From: Humulus lupulus
Lineage: Eukaryota > Streptophyta > Magnoliopsida > Rosales > Cannabaceae
Assembly: GCF_963169125.1 (NCBI RefSeq)
Contig: NC_084797.1
Location: 99,845,868 to 99,909,867, forward strand
DNA: 64,000 nt
Direction of reading: 5' to 3'
Positions 1 through 11,146 of this stretch are shown here, piece by piece. Positions within the stretch are counted from its first letter, which is position 1, and every line of letters starts with the position of its first letter. The notes below the pieces were generated by a model. That model searched no databases. It saw only the letters and a program-made list of their open reading frames with translations, and was not told the DNA's origin. The translations under genes and the position numbers were made by a program.

Positions 1-868
1 ACTCTTTATGTTATAGATATACTTTTACAGAAATCTTATCTTAAGTCGTCCATTGATATAACCATCTTACAATAGTTCAACCCTCTAATTAATTAGTTCA
101 TAAATTAGAATGGAACAATTACCATTTTACCTTTCTAATTTACTTCTTATTCCTTAAGTACCATTAATTCACTAGTGAATAATTAATCTATAATCTAATT
201 ATAGATTTGAGCTCAAAATCATTCAGTTCCAGAATTAACCCTTAAGGGAACTAATATACGATCCGTTAGGAAATATTAGATTCCTTATTGTTGATACATG
301 TTCCCAGCCATCCATTATATTAAATCTCCAAAACAAAATTCATTAGCCTCATTCCATGAAGAGACCTTAACGAATGAATAAAAATATTTAATAAACATGA
401 ACAGGAGTTCATGAACACTCAGGAGTTCATCAGTTATGATATGAATCACAAGTCTTTATTATTAAATAGTTTTTGGATAAAGACTTTTATTCATATCGGT
501 CCATGTCATATATAATCATATTATGTAAAGCACCTTTACCGAGATGTCTTACCACATCAGTAATCCGAATCTAGATTATTTGTATCAACAGGATACTCAG
601 CAAATCATACTTACAACCCCAATTAAAGAATTCCATAACTTTAATTTGTTGTTGTTGAATATTTTTATTCATTCATGTGATCTTAATTCTCTCGTACTAA
701 TACAAGATCACATCCTCAATAATGAATATGGAATTTTTCTGATATTTACAAAATTATTCAAACAATAATTTAACAATCTAAATATATCAATAATAATAAA
801 CCATTGTATGTATTTATTCACAGAAATAACAAATGTCTTTTACATGCTTTTAGGACACACTCCTAACA
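1..868 (-). repeat. Ty1/copia LTR, minus orientation, cut by window start
   Basis: Read on the minus strand it starts at 868 with TGTTAGGAGTGTGTCC, followed by AAAGCATGTAAAAGACATT, matching the start of the copia LTR at 45898. A second long block (about 300-420) matches the reverse complement of 46290-46400 (TCGTTAAGGTCTCTT, GGATGGCTGG). It sits directly against the decayed second RNase H region of element A, with no copia polypurine tract beside it, so this is the 5' side of a copia element or a solo LTR inserted into A. The far end lies outside the window. The 74-codon ORF at 544-768 is inside the LTR and not a gene. Confidence 0.8.
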
Positions 869-873
869 TGTAT

Positions 874-1531
874 TGGTTCTCTCAAGGGATCCTCTTGGAA
901 TCCAGTGCATTCAGCCACGAAATTAGGCAGGGCTTGGCTTTTGATCGCAGTTCAGGGTACGTTTAGTATTTCGAACTAGCTGAGCTCGACTGCCCATTTC
1001 AATAGATGTCCCGATGCCTCAGGTTTCTGCAGTACCTGCACTCCGAAAGTACACTTTTGGGGGTTTAACCTCATATTATACTTCCTCAGGATCCCAAAAC
1101 ATTCCTTCAGGACGGAAACATGGTTGTCGGTAGCTTTTGACTTGAACAACATGTCATCAACATACACTTCCATGTTTTTTCCGATCTGATCAGCGAACAA
1201 TCTGTTGACCAATCTCTGGTAGGTCGCCCGAGCGTTCTTTAGCCCGAAGGGCATGACCTTATAACAGTAAACGTTGGTCGGAGTCATAAAGCTAGTATGC
1301 TCCTGGTCCGGGAGGTTCATAGTGATCTGGTTATATCCAGAGTATGCATCCATGCCCGCGGTGGTCCACCAATTGGTCAATCCTTGGCAAGGGGAAATAA
1401 TTCTTGGGATAGGCTTTGTTCAAATCTGAGAAATCGATGCAGGTCCGCCATTTTCCATTTGGCTTTGGGACCAAAACGGGATTAGCGACCCAGATCGGGT
1501 ACTTTGCCTCACGAATAAAACCACATTTCAA
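874..1531 (-). pseudogene. Element A reverse transcriptase fused by deletion to an RNase H remnant
   Basis: The minus-strand frames read an RT finger/palm: PVLVPKPNGKWRTCIDFSDL, then MDAYSGYNQITM, VMPFGLKNARATYQRLVN and the catalytic YVDDML. Near 1330-1380 a short deletion and frameshift lies between RIDQLVD and MDAYSGYNQ. At about 1035-1045 the RT motif KCTFGV runs straight into VLQKPEASGHLLKWAVELS, which in intact relatives (element D) lies roughly 190 residues further on. The RT thumb, connection and most of the gypsy RNase H are therefore deleted. Downstream (990-874) decayed codons still match the QALADFIVECSG region before the second RNase H. The copia LTR at 868 ends the homology. Identification as Tat-type RT is secure; the gene is dead. 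Confidence 0.85.
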
Positions 1532-2450
1532 AGCCTAGGTACTTCCTCTTCTAGGGCCTTAGCACGGGTTGTACCCAGACGCCTCTATGCTCTTGTCCAA
1601 GTTAAGCGTATGCATGATGAAATTTGGGCTGATCCCTACCATGTCTTCATGGGACCAAGCAAAAACATCTAGATGTTCTTATAAAAATCCTACCAGCTCC
1701 GTCTTTCTCTCAGCGTCAAGATTTTTCCCGAGCTTAACCACCCTCAAGCATCTTTGGGATTGATGTTTACCTCTTCGAGTTCTTCAATAGCCTGGAGCTC
1801 GAACCTATCTTCACCTATTCGGGGATCAATATCCTCACTCGGGGAGGTTCCCCTGCAACTAACTTGCTGGGGTTCTTCCATCCCAGGATCATCTCTGACT
1901 TCCTGGGATTCCTCGCCTCCATCCTGCACGGCCATCGTTCGCTGCCCGGGTTGTGATTTTCCCTTCATGGAAATGTTATATCATTCCCTGGCAGCGAGCT
2001 GATCGCCTCGGACAATACATATTCCCGTAGATAAGGGGAACTTGATCACAAGGTGGCAGACATAAGTTATGGCTTCAAATGCCATCAGCGTGGGCCTACC
2101 AAGATTGCATTGTATGCGGTCGGACAATCGACGACCACAAACTCGAGCAGCTTGGAAACAGTTCGTGTTCCCTCCCCCAAGGTTATCACCAACTCGATCA
2201 TCCCGATAGCTGCCGATCCCTCGCCGGATTATCCATACAGCATCATGGAGGTTGCCTTCTACTCGGTCATAGACAATCCCATTTTCTCCAGTGTGGACCT
2301 GAATAGTAGGTTCACAGAACTCCCGTTATCAACCAGTGTCCGCCTAACTCTCCGATTGGCGAGCTGGACGGTTATGACAAGAGGGTCGTTATGTGGGAAC
2401 TGGACATGACTGGCGTCTTCTTCAGTAAAACCGATTGGTTGCTTTTCCAA
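1532..2450 (-). pseudogene. Element A aspartic protease and protease-RT linker remnant
   Basis: The frame at 2259-2450 reads [18 protein letters not shown] then [15 protein letters not shown], the retropepsin active-site region with Asp-Asn-Gly-Ser where most families have Asp-Thr/Ser-Gly. Downstream (to 1532) come decayed protease C-terminal sequence and an acidic linker (IDPRIGEDRFELQAIEELEE at about 1770-1830) resembling the linker before RT in elements C and D. Several frames are needed to follow it, so it is broken by frameshifts. In the living element it would cut the gag-pol polyprotein in the particle. Confidence 0.75.
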
Positions 2451-4540
2451 TCATTGCTGCTTAGATAAACGTTGCTCCGGGACGAACTCGACTCCATTGT
2501 GAGACCTCAGCTCATTGACATACCTCTTCTGGACATTTTTGCTCATTCCTGCCAGATGAGGTCCTCCGAAGATGGTTGTTATCTCTCCCCTTGTTATCGG
2601 AGGAGGGGTATCCTGATTCACCAGAGCTCCGATATGTTTTGCGGGGGTTTCCGGAGCTGATTGAATGTTTTGCCCAACGAGCTGATTACGGGTGACTCGA
2701 TTCCGGGCGTACTGAGCCAGAGGCCCGACTCTGATGAATGTCTCGATCTCATCCTTTAAGTGCCTCCAGTCATCAGTTTTGTGACCAATGTCATTGTGGA
2801 ATCGACAAAATTTTGAAGGGTTTCTCTTCGCCCTTTGATTTTTTAGAGGCTCCGGCTTCTTCCACGGAAGGCGGGCATAATTTGCCAAGAAGATGCGCTC
2901 CCTAGTATCCGTGAGGTCAGTGTAAGTTTCATAGATTGGTTTGAATTTCTCCACGGGCTTATTCTTCTTTGAACCGTTCTGGCCGCCCTCGCCACTTCCC
3001 TTCCTCCCCCTTGGTTATTCTGGGTAATTGTTTGAGCTGTAGTTGCAACGTCTGTTACTGCTCCAACGGGCTGGGCAGGGACTTGGCTGGTTCCTACGAT
3101 TGAAGCTCATGCCTCTTCTAGGTTGATCCATCTTTGAGCCCTGTTCAGGAACTCATCCATAGTGTTGACACCCTTTCTCTAGATCTCTTTCCACAGGTCG
3201 CCTCCAACAAGGATTCCTGTTCTCATCGCCATAAGCCTAGAGCTTTCATTCACGTCTCTAGCTCGCGCAACAATGTTGGCGAACCTACTCAAGTAAGCTT
3301 TCAGAGGTTCTCTGGGCTACTGCTTTACGTTTGCAAGGGAGTCTGCCTTTATCCAAGCTGCTCGAGAAGCCCAGAACGCCCTCTTGAAGTCAGCGGAGAA
3401 GCTCTTCCACGAGCTGATAGAATGCTTTTTGTATTGCTTGAACCATTGCCTAGCTGGTCTGACCAGAGTTGAGGGGAATACCAAGCACCTTAACTCAGGT
3501 CCGATATTATGGGCCATCATCAGGGTATTGAACATCCCCAAGTGGTCGGACGGATCTCCATCTCTGTCGAATTTTGATAAATGGGGCATCCTGAAACCCG
3601 GCGGATATGGGGTTGCCGCGATGTTGGGGGCGAAGAGCTCGAGCTCGTCCCCTGAATCATACTCGTCTTTCTCCTTTTCTGATAGGAGTCTTTTCACTAG
3701 TTCCTCCATCTGGGCCAACCTTTCGAGGGTTGGGTCCTTGGTTCCCTAGGGCTGTTCAACAGCTCCCATTCGACCGTAAGCGTTTGGTGGGTTATTGTCC
3801 CTCCAAGTTCAAGCTTAGTTTGGTGGGGCATTGCCATTATCGCGCACTTCAGAAGGACTTCCCTCGTGGTGAGTGCCGCTGACTCCATCGCGAGCTGGAT
3901 TGGTTCTTTGTGAGTTTAGGCGATCTCACAAATCGGTATGTGGATCTACTTGAGGGTTCTGAGCCGAACTCAGCCGATTCCTCAAATCTGCACTAGTCCT
4001 ATCACTTCGACGACCCTCTGTCCAATAGCTTCCATTAGAAAAGCTCAGAGGTTGCGGCCGAGGATGAGGATCTGGGATAATCCCGCGTGCTCGCGGGACA
4101 TGATTAGGGGCAGCGGGAGGAGGATTCCTCCTTCTATTTCCGTAGGTAAGAACATCTCGAGTTGAACGAGGTGGGGACGGATGCCTTATCAGCGACGGAG
4201 GATGTCTGATTGGTGAGGCAATTCTCGTCCCATCAGGTCGGACCAAGTCAGCCCGCGGTCGCTCTGCTCCACCATTTCTGGTTCCCTGCGCCTGGCGATC
4301 TGATCGCGGTACAGGGAAGTCGGTTGGGACATGCTGTCTTTGCGAGTTCGTCCTAGACCGTCTGTGTGGGTTGCCATGGGCATTTGACGGTGGTGCTGAA
4401 CTTGGAGTCAAGGTTCTGACCGACCGACTGACTCGTTGATGATCCTTAGGAAAGCCACCAAACGGGGTTCCTTGGTGATTATGCGGCATGGGCGCAGAAC
4501 TTGGAGTTGAGGTTCTAACCGATCGACTTGGCCTAGGTCG
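2451..4540 (-). pseudogene. Element A gag, middle and C-terminal part
   Basis: Minus-strand pieces in order: a Ser/Pro/Arg-rich N-terminal region (4540-3926) with SRSVRTSTPSSAP and ADLVRPDGTRIASP, shared with element E. Then the structural gag domain (3718-3317) with MPHLSKFDRDGDPSDHLGMF and ARQWFKQYKKHSISSWK, typical of the plant Retrotrans_gag family. Then the nucleocapsid part (2954-2451) with CRFHNDIGHKTDDW, a knuckle of the C-x2-H-x4-H-x4-C kind seen in C and D but with its last Cys changed to Trp, followed by HLAGMSKNVQKRYVNEL. Frameshifts separate the pieces. Gag would form the cytoplasmic particle and bind the RNA. Confidence 0.8.
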
Positions 4541-4545
4541 ACTAT

Positions 4546-5845
4546 TGTTTAACGCCCAAACGTGACTTCCACTTAGCGGTAGTCGTAGTATAGATGGGCG
4601 GTCGATTCCACAAGGAGGTAAAGAAACAAATAACAAATAAAATGGTTAGAAGGTAAGTAATGTGAAAGTAGTAAAATAAATTATATTTTTGTGGTTTTAA
4701 AGAATTGAAATGAAAGGAAAATAAATGATAAAAGAGGTTTGGTGAGGCATCGGGGTTCCACAATATATTTTGGTCACCTATTTACTTTGATAATTTGCAA
4801 ATGTATTTAAGTAATAAAATCTCTTAGTTGAAGTACATGCATATGTTATTGTTATGAGAAACCTAGAATCGACATACTACCATTGGCAATGTGCAGTAAA
4901 AGACTACTCACAAAATAACAAATTAATATCTAATGCTAATACTATTGTTAGGAGAAATCTTGAAGCGACACTATACCATATTGGCGATAATGCAGTAAAA
5001 GACTACCCACAAAATAATAAAATTAATATAAATTATTTTAGTAAAATTACATAGAAAAAGCTTGACTGAATCTATATAAAATTAATAATAAATATTAATT
5101 GCATAAATAATGATAGAAATAATAAAAGTCAAATATTTGAACATTAAAACACTTTTATAAATTCAAAATAAAAAGATTACAAAATATAAAGCTTCACCCC
5201 TATCCTCACCAAAAGAAAACTCTGGCCTAAGTTAAAAGTCATTCTCACATTTTCCATTGAAAATGTGAGAAGACTAGGCTTAGAGATAAAATGGAGAAGA
5301 GGAAATAGAGAGAAAAGATGGTAGGGAGAGAAGTGTATAGAAAATGTGTGTTTTCAAATGAAAACTACATCCTATTTATAGGTGTAGAATACAAATAAAC
5401 TATGGTACCATTGGTTGAGAGGGAAGCACATGGATTGCTAATTTTTGTTGAAAAGAAGACACTTCTATTGGTTGAAAATGAAGCACATGGATTGTCAATA
5501 TTTGTTGGAATGAGTTGTAATTGACATCTCTTATTGGTGGAGAAGAAATTGCATGGATTTGTGACATGGCATCTTCATGAATTGGATTGTGCTTTTTCAA
5601 TTTGGGCTTGACTTCTTAAAAATGCCAACTTTCTTCATTTTCTTCTACTTTTACTTCCTTTTCTTTTTGCTTTATTTTATTCAACCAAAATTGTATCATT
5701 TTCCTACAAAATAAAAACAAATTAAATCCAAATTAAATATTTTCATTTATAAAATATATCACATTAATTCATTGAAAACAGTAATTAAAACTTAATTTAT
5801 TTTGACAATTAAAATCAATAAATGTGCATTTTTGACCCTTAATCA
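4546..5845 (-). repeat. Solo LTR, 1300 bp, inserted in element A gag
   Basis: Starts TGTTTAACGCC and ends GACCCTTAATCA, so TG...CA on both strands, and is flanked by a perfect 5-bp target duplication ACTAT (4541-4545 and 5846-5850). Removing it and one TSD rejoins the gag reading RKSCRDS with RPRPSRSVRT, as expected from element E (SHRNNRSKLSQSVRT). A TATA-like CCTATAAATAGG on the minus strand at 5382-5371, followed by a CT-rich leader, suggests minus orientation. Two copies of a roughly 75-bp unit lie at about 4854-4915 and 4950-5015. I see no coding sequence. The family is not recognised. Confidence 0.9.
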
Positions 5846-5850
5846 ACTAT

Positions 5851-6180
5851 CCCGGCAGGACTTACGAGTCCCGCCTTGCCTCTTTCCGACGTTAACGTCG
5901 GTTGCAAGAGGGGATAGCCGTGCCAAGACCTCCTCAATTCGCTTGTTTTCTTTGGATAGATGGCTCCTCAGCTGCATGTTCTCCAACTCTACCACGGTCA
6001 AGTAATCCGGGTTCGGATTCGGCGGTAGAGGCGCTGAAATTCCAGTGTCGTCGTGGCCCATCGGTTGTTTTCCTGACCGATGCTAAATCTCTGGGCTTTG
6101 CTCATCTGAAACAGCGGTATGGTGAGCCTCCTATCCACCATGCTGATCCGTTTCGTTACCGTGCCTTGAAAGAGTGACCA
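5851..6180 (-). pseudogene. Element A gag N-terminus
   Basis: The minus strand reads HDDTGISAPLPPNPNP, ELENMQLRSHL, RIEEVLARLSPLATDVNVG, matching element E gag (LPPNPNPGYL, MENAQLRSHLARSN, IKEVLARLPPLATDVNVGKR at about 47390-47540). A charged, heptad-like helical stretch precedes the Ser/Pro/Arg region that continues across the solo LTR at 4540. The first in-frame codons lie near 6180, about 50 bp inside the PBS, but the N-terminal part has stops and the true start is lost. Confidence 0.75.
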
Positions 6181-6228
6181 CCATGATGAACTTTGTTATG
6201 AATCTTTTTCAATGGCAGTAATTTGCAG

Positions 6229-6249
6229 CTCTCAATGAAAGCACTAAAC
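6229..6249 (-). other. Primer binding site of element A
   Basis: Directly inside the 5' LTR the minus strand reads GTTTAGTGCTTTCATTGAGA. The core GTGCTTTCATTGAGAG is also directly after the LTR in elements C (15218) and E (47178). I could not assign the tRNA by eye. Confidence 0.6.
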
Positions 6250-7039
6250 TGTTGACGCGATTTTTCGCCAACGGTGTATTACGTAATTAGCTGGAATAAA
6301 CTAGTGCTTAAGGATAAACCATAATAAGAATAATAACTCTTAAGGATGCTTAGAATGATATAGTAAGAACACTCGTTCCTTTTCACGTGGTTTGGAGGCT
6401 AAAATCCCCCTAGTCCACGAGTCGATATTATTATTGTATATCTCTCTATATTTTGACAGAGTATTTGCATTACACAGAGAAAAAACCCAACCCCTTTTCT
6501 ATCCAAGGTCTTGGTTTTTTAGAAGAACCTTCCCAGGATAGGTGCAAGGGTCATCACGTGGATACCCTTCATATATGTGACCTGTCTTGCACAAATGATG
6601 AATATTACAATGTATATTAAGGTATGGTCTAATCATTAGGTAAAATTAGTCATGGGTCGTCTAGCATAATTAGACATGTGATGTTTGATCATGCACGTTT
6701 ATGTTATGTGTCCGAGAATTCAGGGATAACAGACATGTAATGTCTGACCACACACGTTTATAAATAACGTATCCAGGTTTATAAAGACTCCTGGACATGG
6801 TAGGTTGTCAGAGTACCACGACCTGAACATAACGCCAGCTCGTGCCTAGGATACTGTGTTTTATATCCATCTCCAGCCCGTGCCTTAATGCTTCATATTC
6901 CTCAACTCGTGTTATTACTTGGGGAGTCGCACTGCCTTCGCAGAGGAAATTTCAAGTTGTGGGTCCTTTAGTACTGTTCATAGCTAGCCAGCTGTACTCG
7001 AGCTGCATAAAAGACCCGGGCTGAATATCAGGGTGTACA
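6250..7039 (-). repeat. 5' LTR of element A (790 bp)
   Basis: On the minus strand it runs TGTACACCCTGATATTCAGC ... GCGTCAACA. Its end (TTGGCGAAAAATCGCGTCAACA pattern, 6271-6250) matches the end of the element E LTR at 47150-47172. It contains the U5 inverted repeat CGTGG...CCACG (6385-6420) also present in E and D. The candidate TSD is ATCAT at 7040; the partner lies beyond the copia insertion, so it cannot be confirmed here. Confidence 0.85.
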
Positions 7040-7434
7040 ATCATTAATTATTTGGTCCTAACTATTTTTATTATGTTGTGGGGTTTGTATTTATTGTCCT
7101 CTTCGTGGAAATGTTCCTCATCTCCCTCATTGTTAGAATTTCGACGCTCCTTCACGTTCAGAATGTACCTGAGAATTTAGCATTGGAGAGCACAAAATAA
7201 ACTTAAAAGAGTTAAGTAGTCACCTCAAGTAACTTTGCTAATGGGTTGTGTTGGATTTGGGATTAATATTGTGAAAGGGACTTATTATTACATTACATAT
7301 ATATGTGATGTATTGTGGTGTATTCATCTCATTATACACATGTATTGATTTAAAGAAATAAAAATAATATAAAACTTTGCACAAAAGCCTAAACTCCTCG
7401 AGATATTCCTCTTCACCCTTTTTGCTAAAACATA
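7040..7434. other. Unassigned AT-rich spacer between element A and a solo LTR
   Basis: No ORF, RNA gene or repeat of the window recognised. It probably is pre-insertion target DNA: it continues at 9825 once the solo LTR 7440-9819 and one TSD are removed. It could be older, decayed transposon sequence. Confidence 0.4.
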
Positions 7435-7439
7435 CAAAA

Positions 7440-9819
7440 TGTAACGCCCTACTAATCCAGGATTGTTACCTCGTGTGTTAAAAATAATGCTTAACTTGTT
7501 AAGCGAGTCGTTTGGACTCAAAAAATGTAATTCAGGTTAAACATTGGTTTTGGTATTAAAAGTTTTGGTCAATGAAGTCAAACTTTTCTTTAAAAGGGTT
7601 TGAATATTTACAAAGGATCCCAAAGGTCTTCAATCAAAACATAGGTATAACAAAATTACAGAACTAGCCGACCTAAGTGGCAAAATCGAGTTATAATCTC
7701 ATGTTTCTCAAAAGAATATCTCAACCGTGGTAGCCGAGCAGGCCGAGTATGTACACACTGCCCCTATAGCTCTCCAACTAATAGCTGGTTCAGTTTTCAT
7801 TTTCCCTTACCTGCACCACAAAGCACCTGTGAGCCAAGGCCCAACAAGAAAACTCAATAAAGTAAGACAGATATTCAGATAAATATTTCTATCAAATACA
7901 TGCTCTATAAAACATAATCAGATTCATATGGACTTTCCAACAAGTATAATGACTCATGTCAAGTAGATGCACACCGCATCCCTGTAATGGCCCCGCCACT
8001 ACGGCCTACATTATGCATGTAGTGCCTATAACAAATTCAAGGCCGATGATGGTCTCCCGATCGATCAATCATAAGCAACAATCAATCATTACAAATGGTT
8101 ACAACAACATATGCTTATATAGAGCCAGCATTTAACTTTAAACATATTCATGGCACCGTCACACCAACACTCGCTAATCAGGGCTCAAGCCCTACACTCA
8201 GTGCATGTGCCAATTTTCTTACCTCAAGTCTAGTGCTAACGACAGAGCGACCTCGAGTGTGATCCTCTTTCCCCGAGCCTCGTGGAACCCTAGTCACAAC
8301 ATCAATGATATGTTTATCAGGAACTAATTTTGATAATGGGCCTCAAGACTAAGCCCTAGCTCTTGGGACCTTGGATTCCACTAAACGTGATACAGAATTG
8401 TCCCTTGAGCCTCCCAAGATAGCTCCCCAAAACCCTAAACAAATGCATCCTGAAACTGCATTAGCACCGCGGCATCCTCCCTGCAGCGCCGCGGCCCACA
8501 ACAAACTGAGAAACCCTTTAGAAAAATTTCCACATTTTGAGTCGCGGCGCCACAACCACCCGAGAACATTCCCTATAAAAATTTTCCATTTTGAGTCGCG
8601 CGCGACCCCTCTAAAGGGATGCGGTGCCATGAAGGGCCAAATGCAAACCCACCCTCAAAGAAACCCATACGCGTCGCGATAACCCAGAAAATGCGATTTT
8701 AGGAACCCAAAATCTCAACTTCAAGGTGTTTCCCAATAGCTTAAACCCAGATTTTTGACCAATATCAACCTTAAACAACTTAGACAAACCACAAGTAACA
8801 ACAAGATATCACAAAAATGCACCAAAACACAAAAGATACCTTGATTTACCATTTTGAGCTTTTGAACTCAAGGTCTTGCTAAATTCAAACTCAATTCCAC
8901 AACTCCAGCAAAGGTTCAAGTCTCCAATCACAAATTTAACCAACCTCTATCACCAATATCTACTCTCTAATTGTCTCAAACTCACAGAAATCAAAACTCA
9001 ACCCTATACCCCAAATTCCTCAAGAACATAACAAGAAAGTGAATAATAGAGGTGAAGATTCATACCTCCTCTAGAATTTCAAAAATTCTTGTGCTATTCA
9101 AAACCTTGGCTGCTTCAATCACCTCCCTTGATACTCAAATCCTTCCAAGTTCCCTCAATTCCCAAGAATCTCTTTCAATTTCAAGTGTTTTCCCTTAGAA
9201 AAAATTGGTAACCATTAGAGAAAAAAATGAGAGGGAGAGAGACTAACGTGGATGACCCCTTGCTTCCTAGTTGAATTGTCTATTCCCTTAGCCAAAAGAC
9301 TATTTTACCCCTGGCCTTAACCTCAAAGCTCAACCCCAAGGGCATTTGGCCTTTTGCCTAATTTCCCACTAAACCTCAAATTATACCCCTAATCTCCAAA
9401 TTAATCAACTAGTTCATAAATACCATTTATTTTCCATCAAATACTCTCATTTAACAATAAATCCCAAAATATGTAAAATTACCAAAATTCCCATTGGTTC
9501 ACCCCGAGTCGGGTATTTATCTCCGTTGTGACTTTTTCGCTAAATTGCTCACAAGGGTACACTTCTATCGAATATCAGAAATATATCCACATAACCATGT
9601 GGTCACAAGCACATAGCACATAAAATACAAATATACCTTCAACAGGTCAAAATTACGAAAATGCCCTTTTTTTAACAAAAGCAGGTCTTTAAGCACATTT
9701 AATACACATAATCATGCATACTCGATTATATACTAATATAATTCACATATTTATCCCACGTGGCCACTCGACACGCTAAACCAAGCCCTTAATCCTATTA
9801 TGGGTTTTGGGACGTTACA
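7440..9819 (-). repeat. Solo LTR of the chromovirus family (2380 bp)
   Basis: Starts TGTAACGCCCTACTAATCC and ends TTTTGGGACGTTACA, with perfect 5-bp TSD CAAAA (7435-7439 and 9820-9824). The left end is the reverse complement of the end of the plus-strand LTR at 45444. The + reading TGTAACGCCC at left marks minus orientation, as for the LTRs of element F. It contains the two blocks conserved in all members: CCTTACCTGCACCACA (7805-7820) and TTTTCTTACCTC (8215-8226). It also has a GC-rich stretch with GCGCCGCGGCCC (about 8485). ORFs of 90-100 codons at 8349-8682 overlap on both strands within this GC-rich part and are not genes. Confidence 0.93.
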
Positions 9820-9824
9820 CAAAA

Positions 9825-10132
9825 GTCATGCCTTTTTAAACCCTAACAATCGAAGAAAATATGGCAATGGCGACAACCAACACAATGATTGCTAAAGAGA
9901 AAATTGAAGTACTAAGGACTACGATCAATGGTAGAGTAAGGGTGAAGAGAAAAGATAAAGGCATATATAAATTGCAAAAAGGTTGGTGATATAAATACTT
10001 CAAATCCACTACCATCATGACTTATTGAACTAACTAGGACTTATCTTCTAGTGCCGAAATGTTGGTGCTAGATTTCGTTCTCAATAATATGAGAGAACAT
10101 GAGGTGAAAGACTTTTTATGGATAACCTTAAT
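9825..10132. other. Unassigned spacer left of element F
   Basis: Continues the target DNA of 7040-7434. A short plus-strand ORF (M-A-M-A-T-T..., 9859-9987) and a hydrophobic 60-codon minus ORF (9836-10018) occur, but neither resembles a known family. I see no reliable gene. Confidence 0.35.
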
Positions 10133-11146
10133 TGTAATGCCCTGGATAGACAAGACCATTACACGCTGTATTTTAAATAGTGCTGGACTTGCTAATCAAG
10201 TCGTTTGGACATAAACGTGTTACTAAGGTCAATTAACGGATTAGGGTTAAAAGATTTTGATCATGAAAATAGTTGTTTTCATTAAAAAGTTGAGTCTGTA
10301 CATGGGATCCCGAAAATAGGTGTTTACAAGGCATTTACAACTCTCAAAATGATTACAATTAAAGCCAGCCTAAGCGGCAAAATCAAGTTTGACTCTAGTC
10401 CCCGTTGATCCCTCGGCCGTGGCGGTCGAGCAGCTGGCAAATGTACACGCTGCCCCTAAAGCTCTCCAACTCATGGTTGGTCCAGCCTTCCCTTTCCCTT
10501 ACCTGCACCACATAGCACCTGTGATCCAAGCCTCAGCAAGAAAACTTAATTCACAATCACAAATGAACAACAATATCTAAACAATAAACTTAAATCGACC
10601 AGTTCAATAACAACAGAACATAAGCAATAAGCTAGGCAATGATAATCAGCTCAATCCAACATGTAATTCAATCTCAGCATTCAATACAGTTAGTTAAGTG
10701 CAAATGACACTTCTCTTTATTCGGTGACGTTCAGGCCCGACGCCCTTAGGCCGAGCCCTCTGGTTATATAGCTGACCCTGGCTCCCTTAGGCCCCACTTT
10801 CAAATCAAATGTAACAAATGAATATATTGCAGAATATGCAATCGATTGCAACACAAACAAGCATGCCTATCTAAATATTCTCAAATATAGATACATTCAC
10901 AATCATAATCATATTCATTAACAGGGGTCGAAGCCCCGATCACAATCCGGGTGTAGTTTTCTTACCTCGAGTCCCGAGCTGCAAGTGTAAGATGGTCCCG
11001 AGCACGATCCTCAATCCCGAGCCTTAACGATATAACCTAGTCACAATGAAATAATGGATAACCATCAAAACCTAAACCGATTAAAAGCCTCAGAATAATA
11101 TACTAGCCTCCGGGACCTCAAATTCTACTAAACCAAGTAGTAGGAT

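Larger units (their letters stand above)
869..7039 (-). mobile_element. Element A: decayed Tat-like Ty3/gypsy retrotransposon
   Basis: Minus-strand order from right to left: 5' LTR (7039-6250), PBS, gag, protease, RT, start of the second RNase H. It then stops at 868, where a copia LTR has inserted, so integrase and 3' LTR are missing here. A 1300 bp solo LTR (4546-5845) splits gag. Gag N-terminal sequence matches element E at 47249-48190, so A and E are one family inserted in opposite orientations. Many stops and frameshifts; not functional. Confidence 0.85.

Noticed and set aside
8349..8682. 93- and 103-codon ORFs facing each other
   Set aside because: They lie in the GC-rich patch of a solo LTR; equivalent patches in other copies are not open in the same frames.
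9836..10018. Hydrophobic 60-codon minus ORF, possibly a membrane peptide
   Set aside because: Short, no homologue recognised, composition expected from AT-rich sequence.
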